Source: Mesaphorura yosii
Lineage: Eukaryota; Arthropoda; Collembola; Poduromorpha; Tullbergiidae
Direction: 5' to 3'
Assembly (NCBI GenBank): GCA_009869945.1
Contig: WIXG01000539.1
Location: forward strand, 1 to 41,215
Length of the DNA stretch: 41,215 nt
Shown: piece by piece, positions 9,571-20,374 of the stretch
How the letters are laid out: every line of letters begins with the position of its first letter
Position numbering within the stretch: the first letter of the stretch is position 1
Made by a program: the position numbers and the translations under genes
The notes under the pieces: generated by a model
Told to the model about the DNA's origin: nothing
Seen by the model: only the letters and a program-made list of their open reading frames with translations
Database searches by the model: none

Positions 9571-10634
9571 ATGATTACTGCAAATCAATCGCTTTGGCGA
9601 ATTTTTGTTCCACTCTTCCTAGTTATCTGTGTTTTCTGGCTCCTCGTCAAGTACTCGTCCATCCAGACTTCGATCGGTAACGAGAACAATGAGCTTATCC
9701 GTCTTAATGAAGGTACGCCTCCGTTTTTTGACAATTCATGCAAGGTTTCACCTAAAGTTTCCTTGCTTTCTTCTCAGCCATTTCAAAGGCAAATTCAAAC
9801 AACCCCGGGCAGTCTGCATCTGAATCCGGTGCTCATTTGATCCATCAACTGCTCAAGGACGCTGAAGTCGTGTGGCAAAAGGCCAAGACGAAGCGCGTGG
9901 CCGCAATCAAGGATATCGGCGAACAATTTAGCAAAGATCCTTGGCAAGCAAACCATGCGAACAACGCGTGGACGATATTCTGGGATTTTTTCACGCCCGC
10001 ATGGCATTGCCCGCGACCTATCGAGCGCATCGGTCGTATAGGCGACGGAGGTAAGTGGGTTTGCGGGTTTACACACATCGCGAAAAGGCCCCAATGCGTC
10101 GTATACAGCTACGGAATCAGCTCAGAGATCACGTTCGAACAAGAAATCCTAGAAAAGTCGGCCTGCATCATTCGGATGTATGATCACACGATTAACATCA
10201 CGAAAGGAGCGCCAGCTCAACTCGCCGCCAAATATCCTGAGCGGACGCAACTCAACAAACTCGGGTTGGGCGCTCAAGACAAGGATCAACTGCGTACTCT
10301 ACGCAGTGAAATGGACCGCAATGGTGACCAATTCATCGACATCCTGAAGATTGACGTTGAGGGGGCTGAATGGAGTGTCATGAAGGCCATGCTTGAAGAT
10401 TTTCCTGGCACGCTCCCATTTGGTCAGCTGCAGATTGAACTGCACCTTAGAAGTCTGAAGGGAAATGTTCTGGACTATTTTAGCAAATGGTTTGGCCAAC
10501 TTGAAGATGCTGGGTTGCGCGCATTCTGGTCCGAACCGAATCAAATCCCGACCATACATAAGAAAACTAGCCGTATCGACTTCATCGAATATAGTTTCTT
10601 TAATTCTAAAATTTATGTCGATTATTTTGTGTGA
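9571..10634 (+). CDS. METTL24-like membrane-anchored methyltransferase (Methyltransf_22)
   Basis: Two exons, 9571-9712 and 9778-10634, phase 1, 65-bp intron, 332 aa. Residues about 8-29 form a single membrane anchor (FVPLFLVICVFWLLV) with a short N-terminus, so a type II orientation, probably in the secretory pathway. The C-terminal domain has the family blocks: RIGDGGKWVC (D137-C143), YSYGISSEITFEQEI for the SAM-binding strand and ILKIDVEGAEWSVM (I236 onward), the second-half motif shared with FkbM-type methyltransferases. The usual FDP after the second strand is replaced by MYDHTI. Substrate unknown; METTL24 itself is poorly characterised. The donor-like GGTAAGT at 10048-10055 lies inside the conserved domain and the frame stays open, so it is read as coding. 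The ATG at 9571 is preferred because it gives a complete anchor. Confidence 0.8.
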
Positions 10635-10741
10635 GACAAAAAGGTTGATTACGCAGCAGCATGTCGAAGGCACTGAAGGCGTAGAAAATTGCGTGCACGC
10701 CTCGCAAAGCCCGAAGGCGCTTCGGCAGAATTAATGAGTGA

Positions 10742-10747
10742 AATAAA
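10742..10747 (+). terminator. polyadenylation signal of the METTL24-like gene
   Basis: AATAAA about 105 bp after the stop codon, repeated once just downstream. Confidence 0.5.
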
Positions 10748-11345
10748 ATAAAATGACTTTCGCAGATTACCTCTTAATGCAGTGTTTTTTGTTCTCGATG
10801 TTAAATGCGTTAGTTATACAAATCCTTTAAAATAAATTATATTTGTGTCCAACAAAAAAAAGTGTATTATAGACATCCACGAGTTCACTTCACACACATT
10901 AACCATTAACATAACATTAAAATGTGCAACAGCATGCGTCATCCAAGCTGGCGTCACGATAGCACCCAGGGCAGTGGGATCGGGACGGTGAAACAGAAGA
11001 AATCTCCCTACCTGCAGCTGCATCCAGATTCGCTCACTGAGCTCCACCAAGAAATGCGACGGCAAATATTGCCACGGTGACGTAGTACGAAAAGAACTTC
11101 AACGTTGTCTCCTCTTTAAACCTTAATGCAGCAAAAACCATAAATCTAAACGTATTTATAGCCCATCCATCAGGCTGATTTTATATTCAATTCCAATCTT
11201 CATAAAATTTGAACTCCAAATTCGCAGGTTGGTGAAGTTAGAATTGAATTCTATTCTCACCACTGCAGGTGCAGCTGTCAAAGTTTTTATGAATACATAA
11301 AATAGGAAATTCCAAAGAATCAATGAAGGAGTTGAAAGATGATAG
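10748..11345. other. gene-poor region
   Basis: AT-rich. A minus-strand open stretch at 10814-11065 has no recognisable domain and is interrupted by a donor-like site. I see no supported gene here. Confidence 0.4.
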
Positions 11346-11981
11346 GTGAAGTTACAGGACCACGAGCTGATCAAGCAAGAGTTGTTCGTGATGGCCGATT
11401 CGACTGGCACGTATATCAGCAACGTGCAGTTCAAAGTACTGGGGCTTCCCGAGTGTCTCGGACCATCCCTTGGTGGGGAAATAGACCTATTCACGAAGCC
11501 GGAGGAGGTGCGCATCCTAACAGTCTCAAATGGGATGAGACGATTTCCATGGACAGGGGTGTTAAGCGTTCGCTTTCGGGAATAACACTTTGCCAGTACG
11601 AGCCTGAGTTGAGTGCTCGCACTGCAGCTTTCACAACAATGGTCAAATGCTAGGGTGGCTGCTCCGGGCCGTGACACATGGATCTCACTATCATGCCGAT
11701 GATGCGGGAGCATCAGGCTTCCGCGAGTTGCTCGTAAATTACCTGGAAGTTGTCTCAACGGTTTGACCCTTTTGGAGACCGAAGGCGTTGACTAAGCCTC
11801 TGAGTGGAGTGAGAACCCTTTCGAATTCATCCAGAAGATGTTGTCGTAGCTGTCCTCGTTGGCGTGTGCATTACATTTGGCGGTGCTCGTCCCGAAGCCC
11901 ACCAGCGCATGCTTCTTGGTGGTAATATTGGTGGCAGTGGAGCCCCGTGTAAAGTGCAAATGTCAATCCAAATCTTGGGTA
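11346..11981 (+). pseudogene. unrecognised coding-like fragments, possibly a decayed gene
   Basis: Three protein-like stretches follow each other on the plus strand in different frames. At 11346-11585 the text includes GTYISNVQFKVLGLPECLG and IDLFTKPEEVRILTVSNGMR; at 11649-11765, GWLLRAVTHGSHYHADD and FRELLVNYLEVVST; at 11829-11981, VVVAVLVGVCITFGGARPEA and HQRMLLGGNIGGSGAPCKVQ. Their composition looks like real protein and not random translation, but no intron borders join them cleanly and I do not recognise the family. A degraded transposable element, an old viral insertion or a dead host gene are all possible. Confidence 0.3.
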
Positions 11982-12769
11982 GGTGAATCGACAAAAACAC
12001 GATGGGAATTGAGAGTGGGGCAATTGTCACGAGCAAAGGTTGCCCGACTCTGGAGTCAGCCGGTCAGCAGGAGAGAGTCCGTGTAGATCATGCATGTAGC
12101 TTCTTTATTATTGACTCCTTGACTTCTTCTTTATTACTCCTTCTTCCTTTTGTCATATTATTCGATTAATTCTGGATGTTTTCTCCGGAAAAAATCACTG
12201 CAGTAAGTATGATACTATTTGCTGCTAAAGATGCAAGATGCCTTATTACTCACCTTCAGGTATGTCAGGAAATTCGTCATAGAGTTTAAGATTCCATGGT
12301 ACATCGTATCACCAGTGCAACAATTGCATTTTGTAGATATTTTGTCACTATTGTTGGTAAGAGCAGTGAAATAGGTTCCACCGAGCAGCACGTGGAATAT
12401 TTCAGTGTTTGCATCTTGCGGCTAAGGCGCTGGTACCTGATCTTGGGTTATTGGGACAATGTTGAAACTCCAACAGGAATTTGTCAGTCAAGTAAGAGAG
12501 TAACACTTTAGGGATCTACGTAGAAAAATTTAACACTTTACTGGTGTGTTAATCTGTTAATTTTTCTAAAAATGTGGAAATGTTTAAATACATTTGTATA
12601 TTTTTTCTTATATAAATTTACTAAATATTTACAAAAAATAATTTTGATTCGGGTCAGGGTTCGGGTTGATGGTTCAAGTTATAAAATTTAATAAACCGTT
12701 ACAAACACCCAGACAGACAGACATTTGCAAATGCACAAGCATATGAAGATGTGCTAATAAGTCTTACTT
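11982..12769. other. AT-rich non-coding region
   Basis: No supported gene. It contains a T-rich stretch at 12530-12640, a short GGGTCAGGGTTCGGGTT run near 12650 and an AGACAGACAGACA microsatellite at about 12711-12722. Confidence 0.4.
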
Positions 12770-13385
12770 GTCACATTTGTGTTCCTTGAGCTTATCAGCT
12801 CGATGAAAAGACTTTTAGCACCTGTTGCAACGAAACTTAGGTGGCCCGTGAGTACTCATATGACTGTTCAGTGATTGTGGAAAGGAAAAGACAGCTCCGC
12901 ACACCTTGCATTTGAACTTTCTGATTTTCTCTTTGCCACTGTTACCTCCATTTTCATCTTCGCTTTTGTTGTCAACGTTTTTCTTTTCCTCTTCTGGTGT
13001 TCTTCCCTTCCTTCATTTCTGCTTTCCTCCTTAGAATTGGGGTTTTCCGACTAGTTTTCATTTAAATCTTCTTTCGCTTCTTTCTGTCTCTTTTCTTGTT
13101 TCCTGTCCTCCCTTCCGCTGTTACTTCCCGCATTTCTCATTTTAATTTCTTCTCTGTCCCTCGCTAGTTTCCACCTTTCTCTGCGTAGCGCTTCTCTTTC
13201 ATTTCTTATTGTAGCTCTTTCTTTTGCTATTTCATCTCTCTCTCTCTTGATCTCTCCTCTCTCGTTTGTCAATTCCATTCTTTCCTGTGCTATTTCTTCT
13301 CGTTCCTGTTTCAGGGCTTTCCTTTCTTTTGCGATCTCTTCCCGTTCCTTTTTCAGTTTTTCATTTTTGCGTTTGCTTCGTTTCT
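12770..13385 (-). pseudogene. coiled-coil plus C2H2 zinc-finger gene, broken
   Basis: On the minus strand, a long Glu/Arg/Lys-rich helix (13384-13054) repeats variants of a ten-residue unit, such as KEREEIAKER, QEREEIAQER and NERGEIKRER. A C2H2 block follows in another frame: FKCKVCGAVFSFPQSLNSHM and then FRCNRC-stop-KSFHRADKLKEH. The stop lies inside the second finger and at least two frame changes separate coil and fingers, so this copy is dead. An upstream open stretch (13558-13361) rich in Lys may be its 5' part. Nuclear DNA binding would be the ancestral role. A similar zinc-finger fragment lies at 23190-23536. Confidence 0.55.
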
Positions 13386-13657
13386 ATAAAATTCGTCTTT
13401 CCCTTTCCTAAAGTCCTTTTTTTCGGCTCCTTTACTTTTTCTTTGATAATCTCGTGGGGACGACGTGGATGAAAGAGTTGACTTGACTGCTCCTTCATGA
13501 CCTTGACTACGATGCCGCGATGGTTAACTCGTCGCGGAATGAAATGCTTAAAAACCAACTTGTCGGTTTACCTCGGCTACTACTCGTGCATTTAAACGGA
13601 AAGTGAACTATATTTAATAAAACGGAAGAGTGAGACACGGAGCAGTCGGAATGTGAA

Positions 13658-13663
13658 TTTATT
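13658..13663 (-). terminator. polyadenylation signal of the DUF229 gene
   Basis: AATAAA on the minus strand only about 12 bases after the stop, implying a very short 3' untranslated region. Confidence 0.5.
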
Positions 13664-13674
13664 TGCTTCATCTG

Positions 13675-15880
13675 CTATCTCCGCACAGTTTTCTTCTTTC
13701 CCTTCTTGCCCTTGACGAGTTCTGCGCAGACGCAGAGCTCCTTCATTTCCTTGTCCTTGTCCGTGTCCGCCGCGATGCAGGCGCTCTGTTCGCCGTAGGT
13801 GTTGATCCGCGTGAAGGTGCCTAGCAGCTCCGCCCCATCAAACTCGCTCTTCACATGCGCGATCCGAACCTTCGCCTCAAAGTGGGCCTCGAGCGGCTCC
13901 GCGCTGAACTTGAGGAGGACGTCTGTGGAGGCGCTATCGTTGGAAAGCACCTGGGAGGAGAGGACCGAGTCCACGTCGGTGCTCCAGCGGGCGCACTTCC
14001 CTGCGTAGCCACCCATCTGCACGACCTCGTTCAGCGTCTTCTGCATGAAAGGCATCAGCTTGTTCAGCACGAAGGGGTTCCTCATAGGCTCCCCGTGCGC
14101 CGCCGTGTTGCACGCGCACGACTCTCCCAACAGATGCAGCTTCTCACACGTGCGTGTCCCCGCCAACCTCACAAACAGGCTGGACCGGTCCTCCAGCACG
14201 GGGCGGAAAGACTCTTCCTCAGTTCCACGTCCATCCAGGTGCAGGAGGTGCCTCAAGGTGTGGTGCAGGTCGAACGGCGTCACGAGCCTCCTTCCCGCGT
14301 TGAACCTCAGCGCCTCCTCGAATTGAGGGAAGCGTCTCTTGAGGGCTTCGGGCACCCTGACGAAGAGGGGCGGTAGGGCCCGTTCAATGTAGGCCTCGAT
14401 GGAGGCGGAGTGGAAGAAGCTCGTCCGGTCGCCGTGGTCGCTGAGGAGGACGATGAATGTCCGCTCGAGGAGTGCTGAGTTACCTGCGAGCGCCTTCATG
14501 AGGGCCAGGAAGTCGTCGTCCATGGTGGGGAGAGAGTAGATGTCGTCGTGGAAGGGGTACGCGAAGAAGGAGAAGCCGAAGAACGGCACCCCCGCCGCAC
14601 TGAACTTCTCCGCGAACCGTCGCGTGTAGCGCGCCATGAACTGGGGCACCGTTTCGTTGGACGAGCAGTAGGCGTGCAAGTCGTCGTTCCACTTCTTGGC
14701 GGGTCCGCCCGGGGCGACAGCGTGGGTGGGCGAATGCTTCTTGCGGAGAGGGAGCATCGCGTTGAAGAGCGGGTGGGCGTAGAAGTCGGTGGGGGGCTCT
14801 GCGAAGCCCGACTGGCCGCCCCAGTTAAACGTCTGCGTCCCGTCCTCCACGTACATCGTCACGTAGCGCGCCGCCCCAAACTCCTGCCAGATGAGGGGGC
14901 AGCGGTCGAAGGTCGAATGCCAGTCGGGCGCGCACGTCCGCCGCACATCGCTCCTCGTCGTCCCCATCAGGAACGCCATGAAGTTGGTGAGGGTGGAGCC
15001 GGAGGTAGAGTGGTAGCCCTGGAAGTCCACAAACTCCAGGGCGGAGGTCATGAAGTCGAGGGTGCGGGGAAGGGAGCGGTACGCGTGCGAGCGCGACACC
15101 GAGTCGATGCCCAGAAACAGCACGCTGATGGGCTCCACCTCCGCATCTCTCCCGTTAGTCTCCGGCTGAGTGTTCCAGTGCTTGAACTTCTCCACAACCG
15201 CCGGTTTGTTTGTGGGGAAGGTCGTCTCGAAGTTGAGGCGGTCACCGCAACGGACGAGGAGCAGCTCCTTCCCGTACACGTGCGTGGAGGTGCGGAGGGG
15301 CTCGCACTCGCCCAGTGTGTAGCCTTGGTCAGAGTGCGCACCTTTCCGCGTTATTTCGTGTACGCAGCAGTCCTTGGCGCCCTCCTCGGCGGGGAGCAGT
15401 CGCAAAAACTGGGAATGACGGCAGAATTTAAATTAAATTTGCCTGCGGAGAATGCGTAAACGTAGAACTCACTTCGTCGTGCTCGAGCGTCGCGAGCTGT
15501 CGTTCGTAGTCGCACTTTGGGCTCCAGTTGGTGTGCCAGGCGCCCTTGCTACCCTTCTGGAAGTACGCGGGCAAGATTTCTGTACGTGGAATCTTGCAAC
15601 TTGCCTGGTTGACGATGAGCGTCGGGTCGTCGGGCGGGTCCTCGTCCGCAAGCACAGGCGTGGTCGGCTCGGACTCTGCGTCAGTGGCCGGCTTCCACGG
15701 AGCGGGGACGAGGGGCACGGGTTGGCGGGCACGCGCGCCTCCGCCCGAGTAGATGGTGATCTGGGTGAAGTTGTAGCTGACGACGTCGTGGAAGGAGTAC
15801 AGGAGGAAGAGGAGCGAGACGCAGATGAGCCCCAGGAGCAGCGCCTTTCCCCGCTGCGGAGTCGGAGGCAGGCTGAGCAT
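13675..15880 (-). CDS. DUF229 family membrane protein (sulfatase/alkaline phosphatase-like fold)
   Basis: Two exons on the minus strand, 15880-15473 and 15408-13675, phase 0, 64-bp intron, 713 aa. Residues about 13-30 (ALLLGLICVSLLFLLYSF) form a type II anchor, so the large C-terminal part faces the Golgi lumen or the outside. The ectodomain has the DUF229 core: VLFLGIDSVSRSHAYR with the metal-site Asp (D238), STSGSTLTNFMAFLMGTT, DWHSTFDRCPLIWQEFG, YVEDGTQTFN and LLSDHGDRTSFF (D460, H461), the second metal motif of the alkaline phosphatase superfamily. The Cys-containing tail (TRTCEKLHLLGESCACN) is also typical. The family is expanded in nematodes and arthropods; the substrate is unknown, and hydrolase activity is inferred from the fold. 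Codon third positions are strongly G/C. The GTG-initiated upstream extension was rejected in favour of the ATG at 15880. Confidence 0.88.
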
Positions 15881-16504
15881 CGTCAAATCGTCCCAGGTAA
15901 GGCTTTCCACTTTTAGTTTAGGTTAGTGCGTGCAAATGCAAATGCCGAATGAGGTGAGTAACAGCAATTCACACTCGCGATTAATCCCGCTGTTGTTCGG
16001 TGTCATGCGTCCAATCCTCGCCTCTTTCGCAGTGCAAAGCCGGGCACACATTCAATCCTCGATAAGCCTCGCTCTTTTATCAGCAGAAGTCAACAGCGAA
16101 GAGTGCGCATAAGTCAAGCAGAACAGTGACATCTGCGTTTGGCACGACTAAGTCAAACCATGCACTAAATTTGGATGTGGGGCATGCTGATACCGAGATT
16201 CTGTCACCCGCTCCCATTCGCGTGCCTTCTCCAGCATGACTCGTGACTCAGCCAGGATTATTTCGCATGCTTCCCACTTGAGATGTCCTGAATCGCTCGC
16301 AATTTAAAAATACGATCGTAGTTGCATGGCGAGAAGATTTTCTTCCACGGATTTTTGAGTTGAGCTGAAAGCCCCTGACTCACCTTTCAACCACGTTGTT
16401 ATCATGTCCGCTAATTTGATAATTAACCACAACCTCATTAGTGATGATTGTACCAAGGAAATTTGCTTGCTAACAGGCAAGTCAATCTCGAGGCACTACT
16501 CAAA
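15881..16504. other. divergent intergenic region between DUF229 and lipocalin genes
   Basis: About 620 bp shared by the two divergently transcribed genes. It holds GATAAG at 16061-16066 and TTATCAG at 16077-16083 on the DUF229 side, and GTTATCAT and TTGATAA near 16398-16422 on the lipocalin side. No clear TATA box. Confidence 0.5.
16061..16083. promoter_or_regulatory. paired GATA-type sites upstream of DUF229 gene
   Basis: GATAAG and TTATCAG face each other 10 bp apart, 180-205 bp before the DUF229 start codon. This is nearly the same distance as the conserved elements of the FUT8-like genes. Function inferred. Confidence 0.35.
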
Positions 16505-17249
16505 ATGTCGACTTGCTGCTCTCTTCTCGCTGTCGTGTCTGCCATTGTCACTGGCGCCTTTCTTTTCGGGCCACGGTCCCTGCTTGTGGGAGCGCAGGTG
16601 GGGGCTGACTGCCACGCGGCCCGGCTCACGCCCCGGCACTTTCTCTCGCTCCGTCACCTGATGGGCACGTGGTTCCTCCACGAGTTTGCCTCCAGTGACA
16701 GGAACTTTGACGGGGTCGACCCGGGCGCCGACTTTCGCTGCTCCACCGTACTTTACGAACCTACCACTCCGAACGACCTCCGGGAGAGAGTCGGGCACTT
16801 CGTGGCGACCGAGACGTAAGAAAAGCAAACGAACATAAGCGAAACTCATCCTGCCTATTGACACTTTTCCTGTCTTACTTTGTTCCAGGTACAAGAATGC
16901 AAGTGCAAAGGCGCGCGCGCACTCGTTCAAGATGGGCGTGACGGTGCCGGACAACCGAAACGTCGTGAACGCCATCTGGAACGCGAGCACCGCGAACGGC
17001 CCGGCGACGATGATGGTGCTCGGCGTCGACTCTAAGTACGCGTCGTGGCACCTCGTCTACTCCTGCACCCTCACAGCACCACCGCCCTCGGCGCCCTCGC
17101 AGGAGCCGTACAGGTGGGAGACGGTCGCCGTCTGGGGCCGCGGACGTGCGCTGAGCCCCGAACTGCGAAGCACCCTGAAAGCCCTCCTCGTGGGCCTCGG
17201 CTTCCCCCTCCGCTCGCATAAAGCCCACGTGCAGGCAGATTGTGAATGA
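16505..17249 (+). CDS. secreted lipocalin, apolipoprotein-D-like
   Basis: Two exons, 16505-16815 and 16889-17249, phase 2, 73-bp intron, 223 aa. The N-terminus has a hydrophobic signal segment (LLAVVSAIVTGAFLF). Mature sequence shows LMGTWFLHEF with the lipocalin G-x-W (G54-W56), then a strand-rich chain with VLGVDSKYASWHLVYSC, which fits the YxxW/L-type conserved central block, and ETVAVWGRGRALSPEL, the conserved Arg block before the C-terminal helix. Cysteines at 36 and in LVYSC may form disulfides. Lipocalins carry small hydrophobic ligands outside cells; the ligand is unknown. Identity to well-known members is low, so the call rests on motif order and length. GC-rich third positions, like its neighbours. 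Confidence 0.72.
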
Positions 17250-17256
17250 TTTTGTG

Positions 17257-17262
17257 AATAAA
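17257..17262 (+). terminator. polyadenylation signal of the lipocalin gene
   Basis: AATAAA 8 bases after the stop codon. Confidence 0.5.
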
Positions 17263-17891
17263 GCACATCTCCTAGGATGCCGCCGATCTTAATTACTCCA
17301 GGCACGTGAGCCAGCCTCTTCTCTCTTTTGCAGACGGCATAGTCCGCACGAATTCCCTCATTTGTAATTCCGATCAGGCACGAGAGTGCTGCTGTACTGA
17401 ACTTTGGAATTTGGTGATAATTTGAGCGAGCAATTAACAGGAGGAGCGAGGAAATGAGATGCGCATTTCGATCGACACGATTAGCACGATCGACTACGTC
17501 GTTTGGTGGAGACGAGCAATGCCAACTGCTGACTCAGCACAGCTAAACAGAAACTTAATTGTGATTTTGTGGCTTGTGCGTCACAGGCAACATAATTCGC
17601 AACCTTGTATCGCTCCTGCTTTGTCGGGGTGATTCCCATAGACCACGGTGGTAAACAGACAATTACAATTACTGGCAGCCAATCTGCAATTCAGATTCGC
17701 AAATGACCGCACAAAAAGCGGTCTGGTCGGGACTGCACCGAATGGAATCACACAGCCTCGCACTGTCGTACAATTCCACTGAATTTCAAATTGAAAGTCT
17801 CCCTCCGGCAGACATCGTGCCAGAAAGTTATAAAAGCGCCTGCGAACGCAAGCCAGACATTCAGACTTCTCCGAGTCGACTGCTTTGAAGG
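17263..17891. other. upstream region of the sugar transporter gene
   Basis: About 630 bp without a gene. It ends with a TATA box and a short leader before the transporter; GATAA occurs at about 17413. Confidence 0.5.
17829..17835 (+). promoter_or_regulatory. TATA box of the sugar transporter gene
   Basis: TATAAAA 57-63 bp upstream of the ATG at 17892, followed about 27 bp later by ATTCAGAC, a plausible initiator. Spacing is right for a core promoter. Confidence 0.55.
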
Positions 17892-19740
17892 ATGGCGCCT
17901 GACCCGACTACCGCGCCGACCCCGCCGAGCCCGAACCCCGGGCAGGCAGAGCCCGTGATTCGGGAGCGGAAGATCTCCAACATCAACACGATTCGCGTGT
18001 GGGAGGAGGAGCAGCACCAGCACGCCCCCGGAGAGAAGCATCACCCCGAGAAACACCCGGTCGAGAAACCCCCGCCCGATCACTCGGAAGTCAAGAAGGC
18101 AAAGGTCAGGAAGTCGGCGCAGTTCCTCTCCGCCGCAGCCGCCAACATGGGTGCCTTCACCCTCGGCACCGTCATGGCCTGGTCAGCAACAGGTGGGCGT
18201 CCACTTCCTAACACCCACTTGGGCGTGGCTGATTGCAATTTCTCTTTGCAGCGCTTCCGTCCCTCCGCGCCTCCCACGGGGATATCAGCAAGAGTGAGGA
18301 GGCCTGGATCGGATCCATCGTCACGGTAAGGCTTCTGAATGTGAATGTCTTGGGTTGCCCCCCCCCCCCAATTAACGACTGAGCATCATCTTTGCATATC
18401 GAATTCCGCAGCTCTCGGCAGCGGCGGCCTGCCCCCTGGCGGCGTATGCGATGACGGCCTACGGGCGGCGTCGCTCGATGCTGTGGCTGACGCTGCCCGC
18501 AGTGGCCGGGTGGCTCTGTATCGCCTTCGCCGAGCTCCTCCCCTTCAACACCGTCCACGCCATTTACGCAGGGAGGGCGGTCACAGGTGAGACCCCATTG
18601 CTCTTTCCTTGAATTCCCCACCCCTTCTAACCTTTTACTCTTGTTCAGGCCTGTCGGCGGGTTCGTACTCGGTGCTGTCGCCCATTTTCATCTCAGAAAC
18701 GAGTCACGTGAGTCTGCGGGGGGCACTGGCGTCGGGCTTCGACCTGATGCTGAGTGGGGGGATGTTGTTCGTGTATGTGGTGGGCTCCTTCACGAGCTGG
18801 GAGACGCAGGCCCTCGCCTGCGCCTGCGTGCCGCTCCTCGTGCACGGCCTTCTCCTCCTCGTCGTCGAGAGTCCGCTCTACCTCGTGCAGGCGGGGAGGC
18901 TGAAGGAGGCGGGCGAGGCAATCGGCTGGCTCTTCGGCTTCGGCCCTACAGAGGCCGCCCACGAACTAGGCGTCCTGCAGAAGTCGGCCCTCGACTCGGC
19001 CTCGAAGCCCGTCAACTTCGACCGCGTCGTCCTCAAACTGAGCGTGCTGAAGCCCATCCTCATCTGCTTCACCGTCATGTTCTTCTACACCATGTGCGCC
19101 TACGATGCTGTCATCTTCTATACCGTTGACATTTTCAAGTCAACAGGCGCAACCTTAGACCCGCAGGAGTGCGCCATCATCCTCGGAGCTGTCCAGGTGG
19201 TGAGTCACCCTCAGGCGGCACTCTTAAGTTTTGTTGGGAATTTTTACGAAGTGACGAATTTGCCAGGTGGCGACGCTCCCGGCCGCGCTGCTCGTGGAGC
19301 GCTACGGCCGGCGGATTCTGCTCCTCGTCTCCGAACTCCTCCTGGCGGTGAGCCTGGTGGCGCTGGGGACGTACTTCTACCTGCAGAGCCCCTCCTTCCT
19401 CCCTCTCCTCAGCCTCACCACCTTCCTGGTGGGCTACAGCATCGGGATCGGGCCCCTCTCGCTTGTGGTCCTCTCGGAGCTCGTGCCTGGGCACCTAAAG
19501 GGGACCGTCACGTGCGGGAGTCTCGTCATCAGGTGGCTCCTGGGTTTCGCCGTGACGAACCTCTTCGGGAACATGCAGGAGGCGATCGGGGTGGACGTGA
19601 CCTACTGGCTCTTTGGCACTGTCTGCACCGCGGGCGTGGCCTGGGTGTGGTGGGCCATCCCTGAGACGCGGGGAAAGAGCCTCGACGAGATCCAGGGCAG
19701 CTTCAGGTCAAAGAGCAAGATCGCCGTTCCTGAAAAGTAG
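17892..19740 (+). CDS. Tret1-like MFS sugar transporter
   Basis: Five exons: 17892-18192, 18252-18325, 18412-18586, 18649-19199 and 19267-19740; introns of 59-86 bp; all junctions keep the frame; about 524 aa. A hydrophilic, Pro/His/Glu-rich cytoplasmic N-terminus of about 75 residues precedes twelve predicted membrane segments. Sugar-transporter signatures: YGRRRS after the second helix, GLSAGSYSVLSPIFISE in helix 5, a VESPLYLV loop after helix 6, VERYGRRIL between helices 8 and 9 and PETRGKSLDEIQ at the end. This places it with arthropod Tret1/GLUT-like facilitators that move trehalose or glucose across the plasma membrane; the exact sugar cannot be read from the sequence. The GTGAGT donor at 19200 was preferred over the alternative at 19197 because it gives VQVVAT, the usual family wording. 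A 13-base C run sits in intron 2. Confidence 0.88.
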
Positions 19741-19762
19741 AGCCACAAGCATCAAATCTAGT

Positions 19763-19776
19763 AATAAAGCAATAAA
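19763..19776 (+). terminator. polyadenylation signals of the transporter gene
   Basis: Two AATAAA hexamers, 19763-19768 and 19771-19776, about 25-35 bases after the stop. Confidence 0.5.
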
Positions 19777-20159
19777 AGCCAGAAGTAAATACGCACGTGC
19801 TGAGCACAAATAATTGCTAGTTCTCGGCTTTGCAGAGCACAGTGAAATAAATGACGCCAAGTCGGTGCACAGTACATTTTGCAATGTACGAGACGACCAA
19901 ATTTGACCGGCTACTGCCGGTCAAAGCCGTCAAGTTGACGTAGAACAATGAGATTTGCATCACTGGATTGCCTATAGTCTGAGAGTTCCAACGACACCTC
20001 ATTTCGCCGGGATCGTTGTAGAACCCTCACCCCCAAAATGGCGTCCACCCTAAATTGGCGGCTCCATTGCTCCTCGACCCCGAAAAAGTGCACCCTGCAA
20101 TTCAACACAGGGCAGTCCGAGGGGTGTACTCCTTGTATGCGGAACTCGAAACTGCACTC
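19777..20159. other. non-coding region with short hairpins
   Basis: Two perfect small inverted repeats: GTACATT-TTGC-AATGTAC at 19872-19889 and TTTGACCGG-CTACTG-CCGGTCAAA at 19902-19925. The right part (about 20030-20160) may belong to the outer end of the neighbouring transposon; a hairpin GTACTCCTTG/CAAGGAGAGTAC spans its edge. No gene. Confidence 0.45.
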
Positions 20160-20374
20160 ACAAGGAGAGTACACGGCTCGTCACATATTAAACTCGGTCC
20201 AAAATTGTTGTGGCGATTACCCATACCTCCAAACCTCCAAAAGTGCTCTCATCTCGAGCAACGCCCAAAAGGACCAGAGTTATGGCAAAACAAATTTTCG
20301 CGAATGTCAGAGTACGGATTTCCTTATGGGAATTAACACGAGAAAAAAGACAAAACACAGGGTCCCCCCTTACA
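20160..20374 (+). repeat. left terminal inverted repeat
   Basis: Inverted copy of 22655-22868; from CAAGGAGA on the outer side to ACAAAACACAGGGTCCCC on the inner side. Confidence 0.75.

Noticed and set aside
10040..10060. strong splice donor (GGTAAGT) in the METTL24-like gene
   Set aside because: The frame stays open and the conserved DGGKWVC motif spans it, so it is coding sequence.
11156..11758. 200-codon minus-strand open frame
   Set aside because: Ser/Arg-rich with no domain; the plus-strand fragments at the same place look more protein-like.
14548..15459. 303-codon plus-strand open frame
   Set aside because: It lies antisense to the DUF229 gene. GC-rich coding DNA leaves the opposite strand open; the composition (Arg/Glu/Gly-rich) resembles no family.
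18359..18371. poly-C run in a transporter intron and a similar run at 8414-8422
   Set aside because: Simple homopolymer; no reason to assign function, and it may be length-variable or a sequencing artefact.
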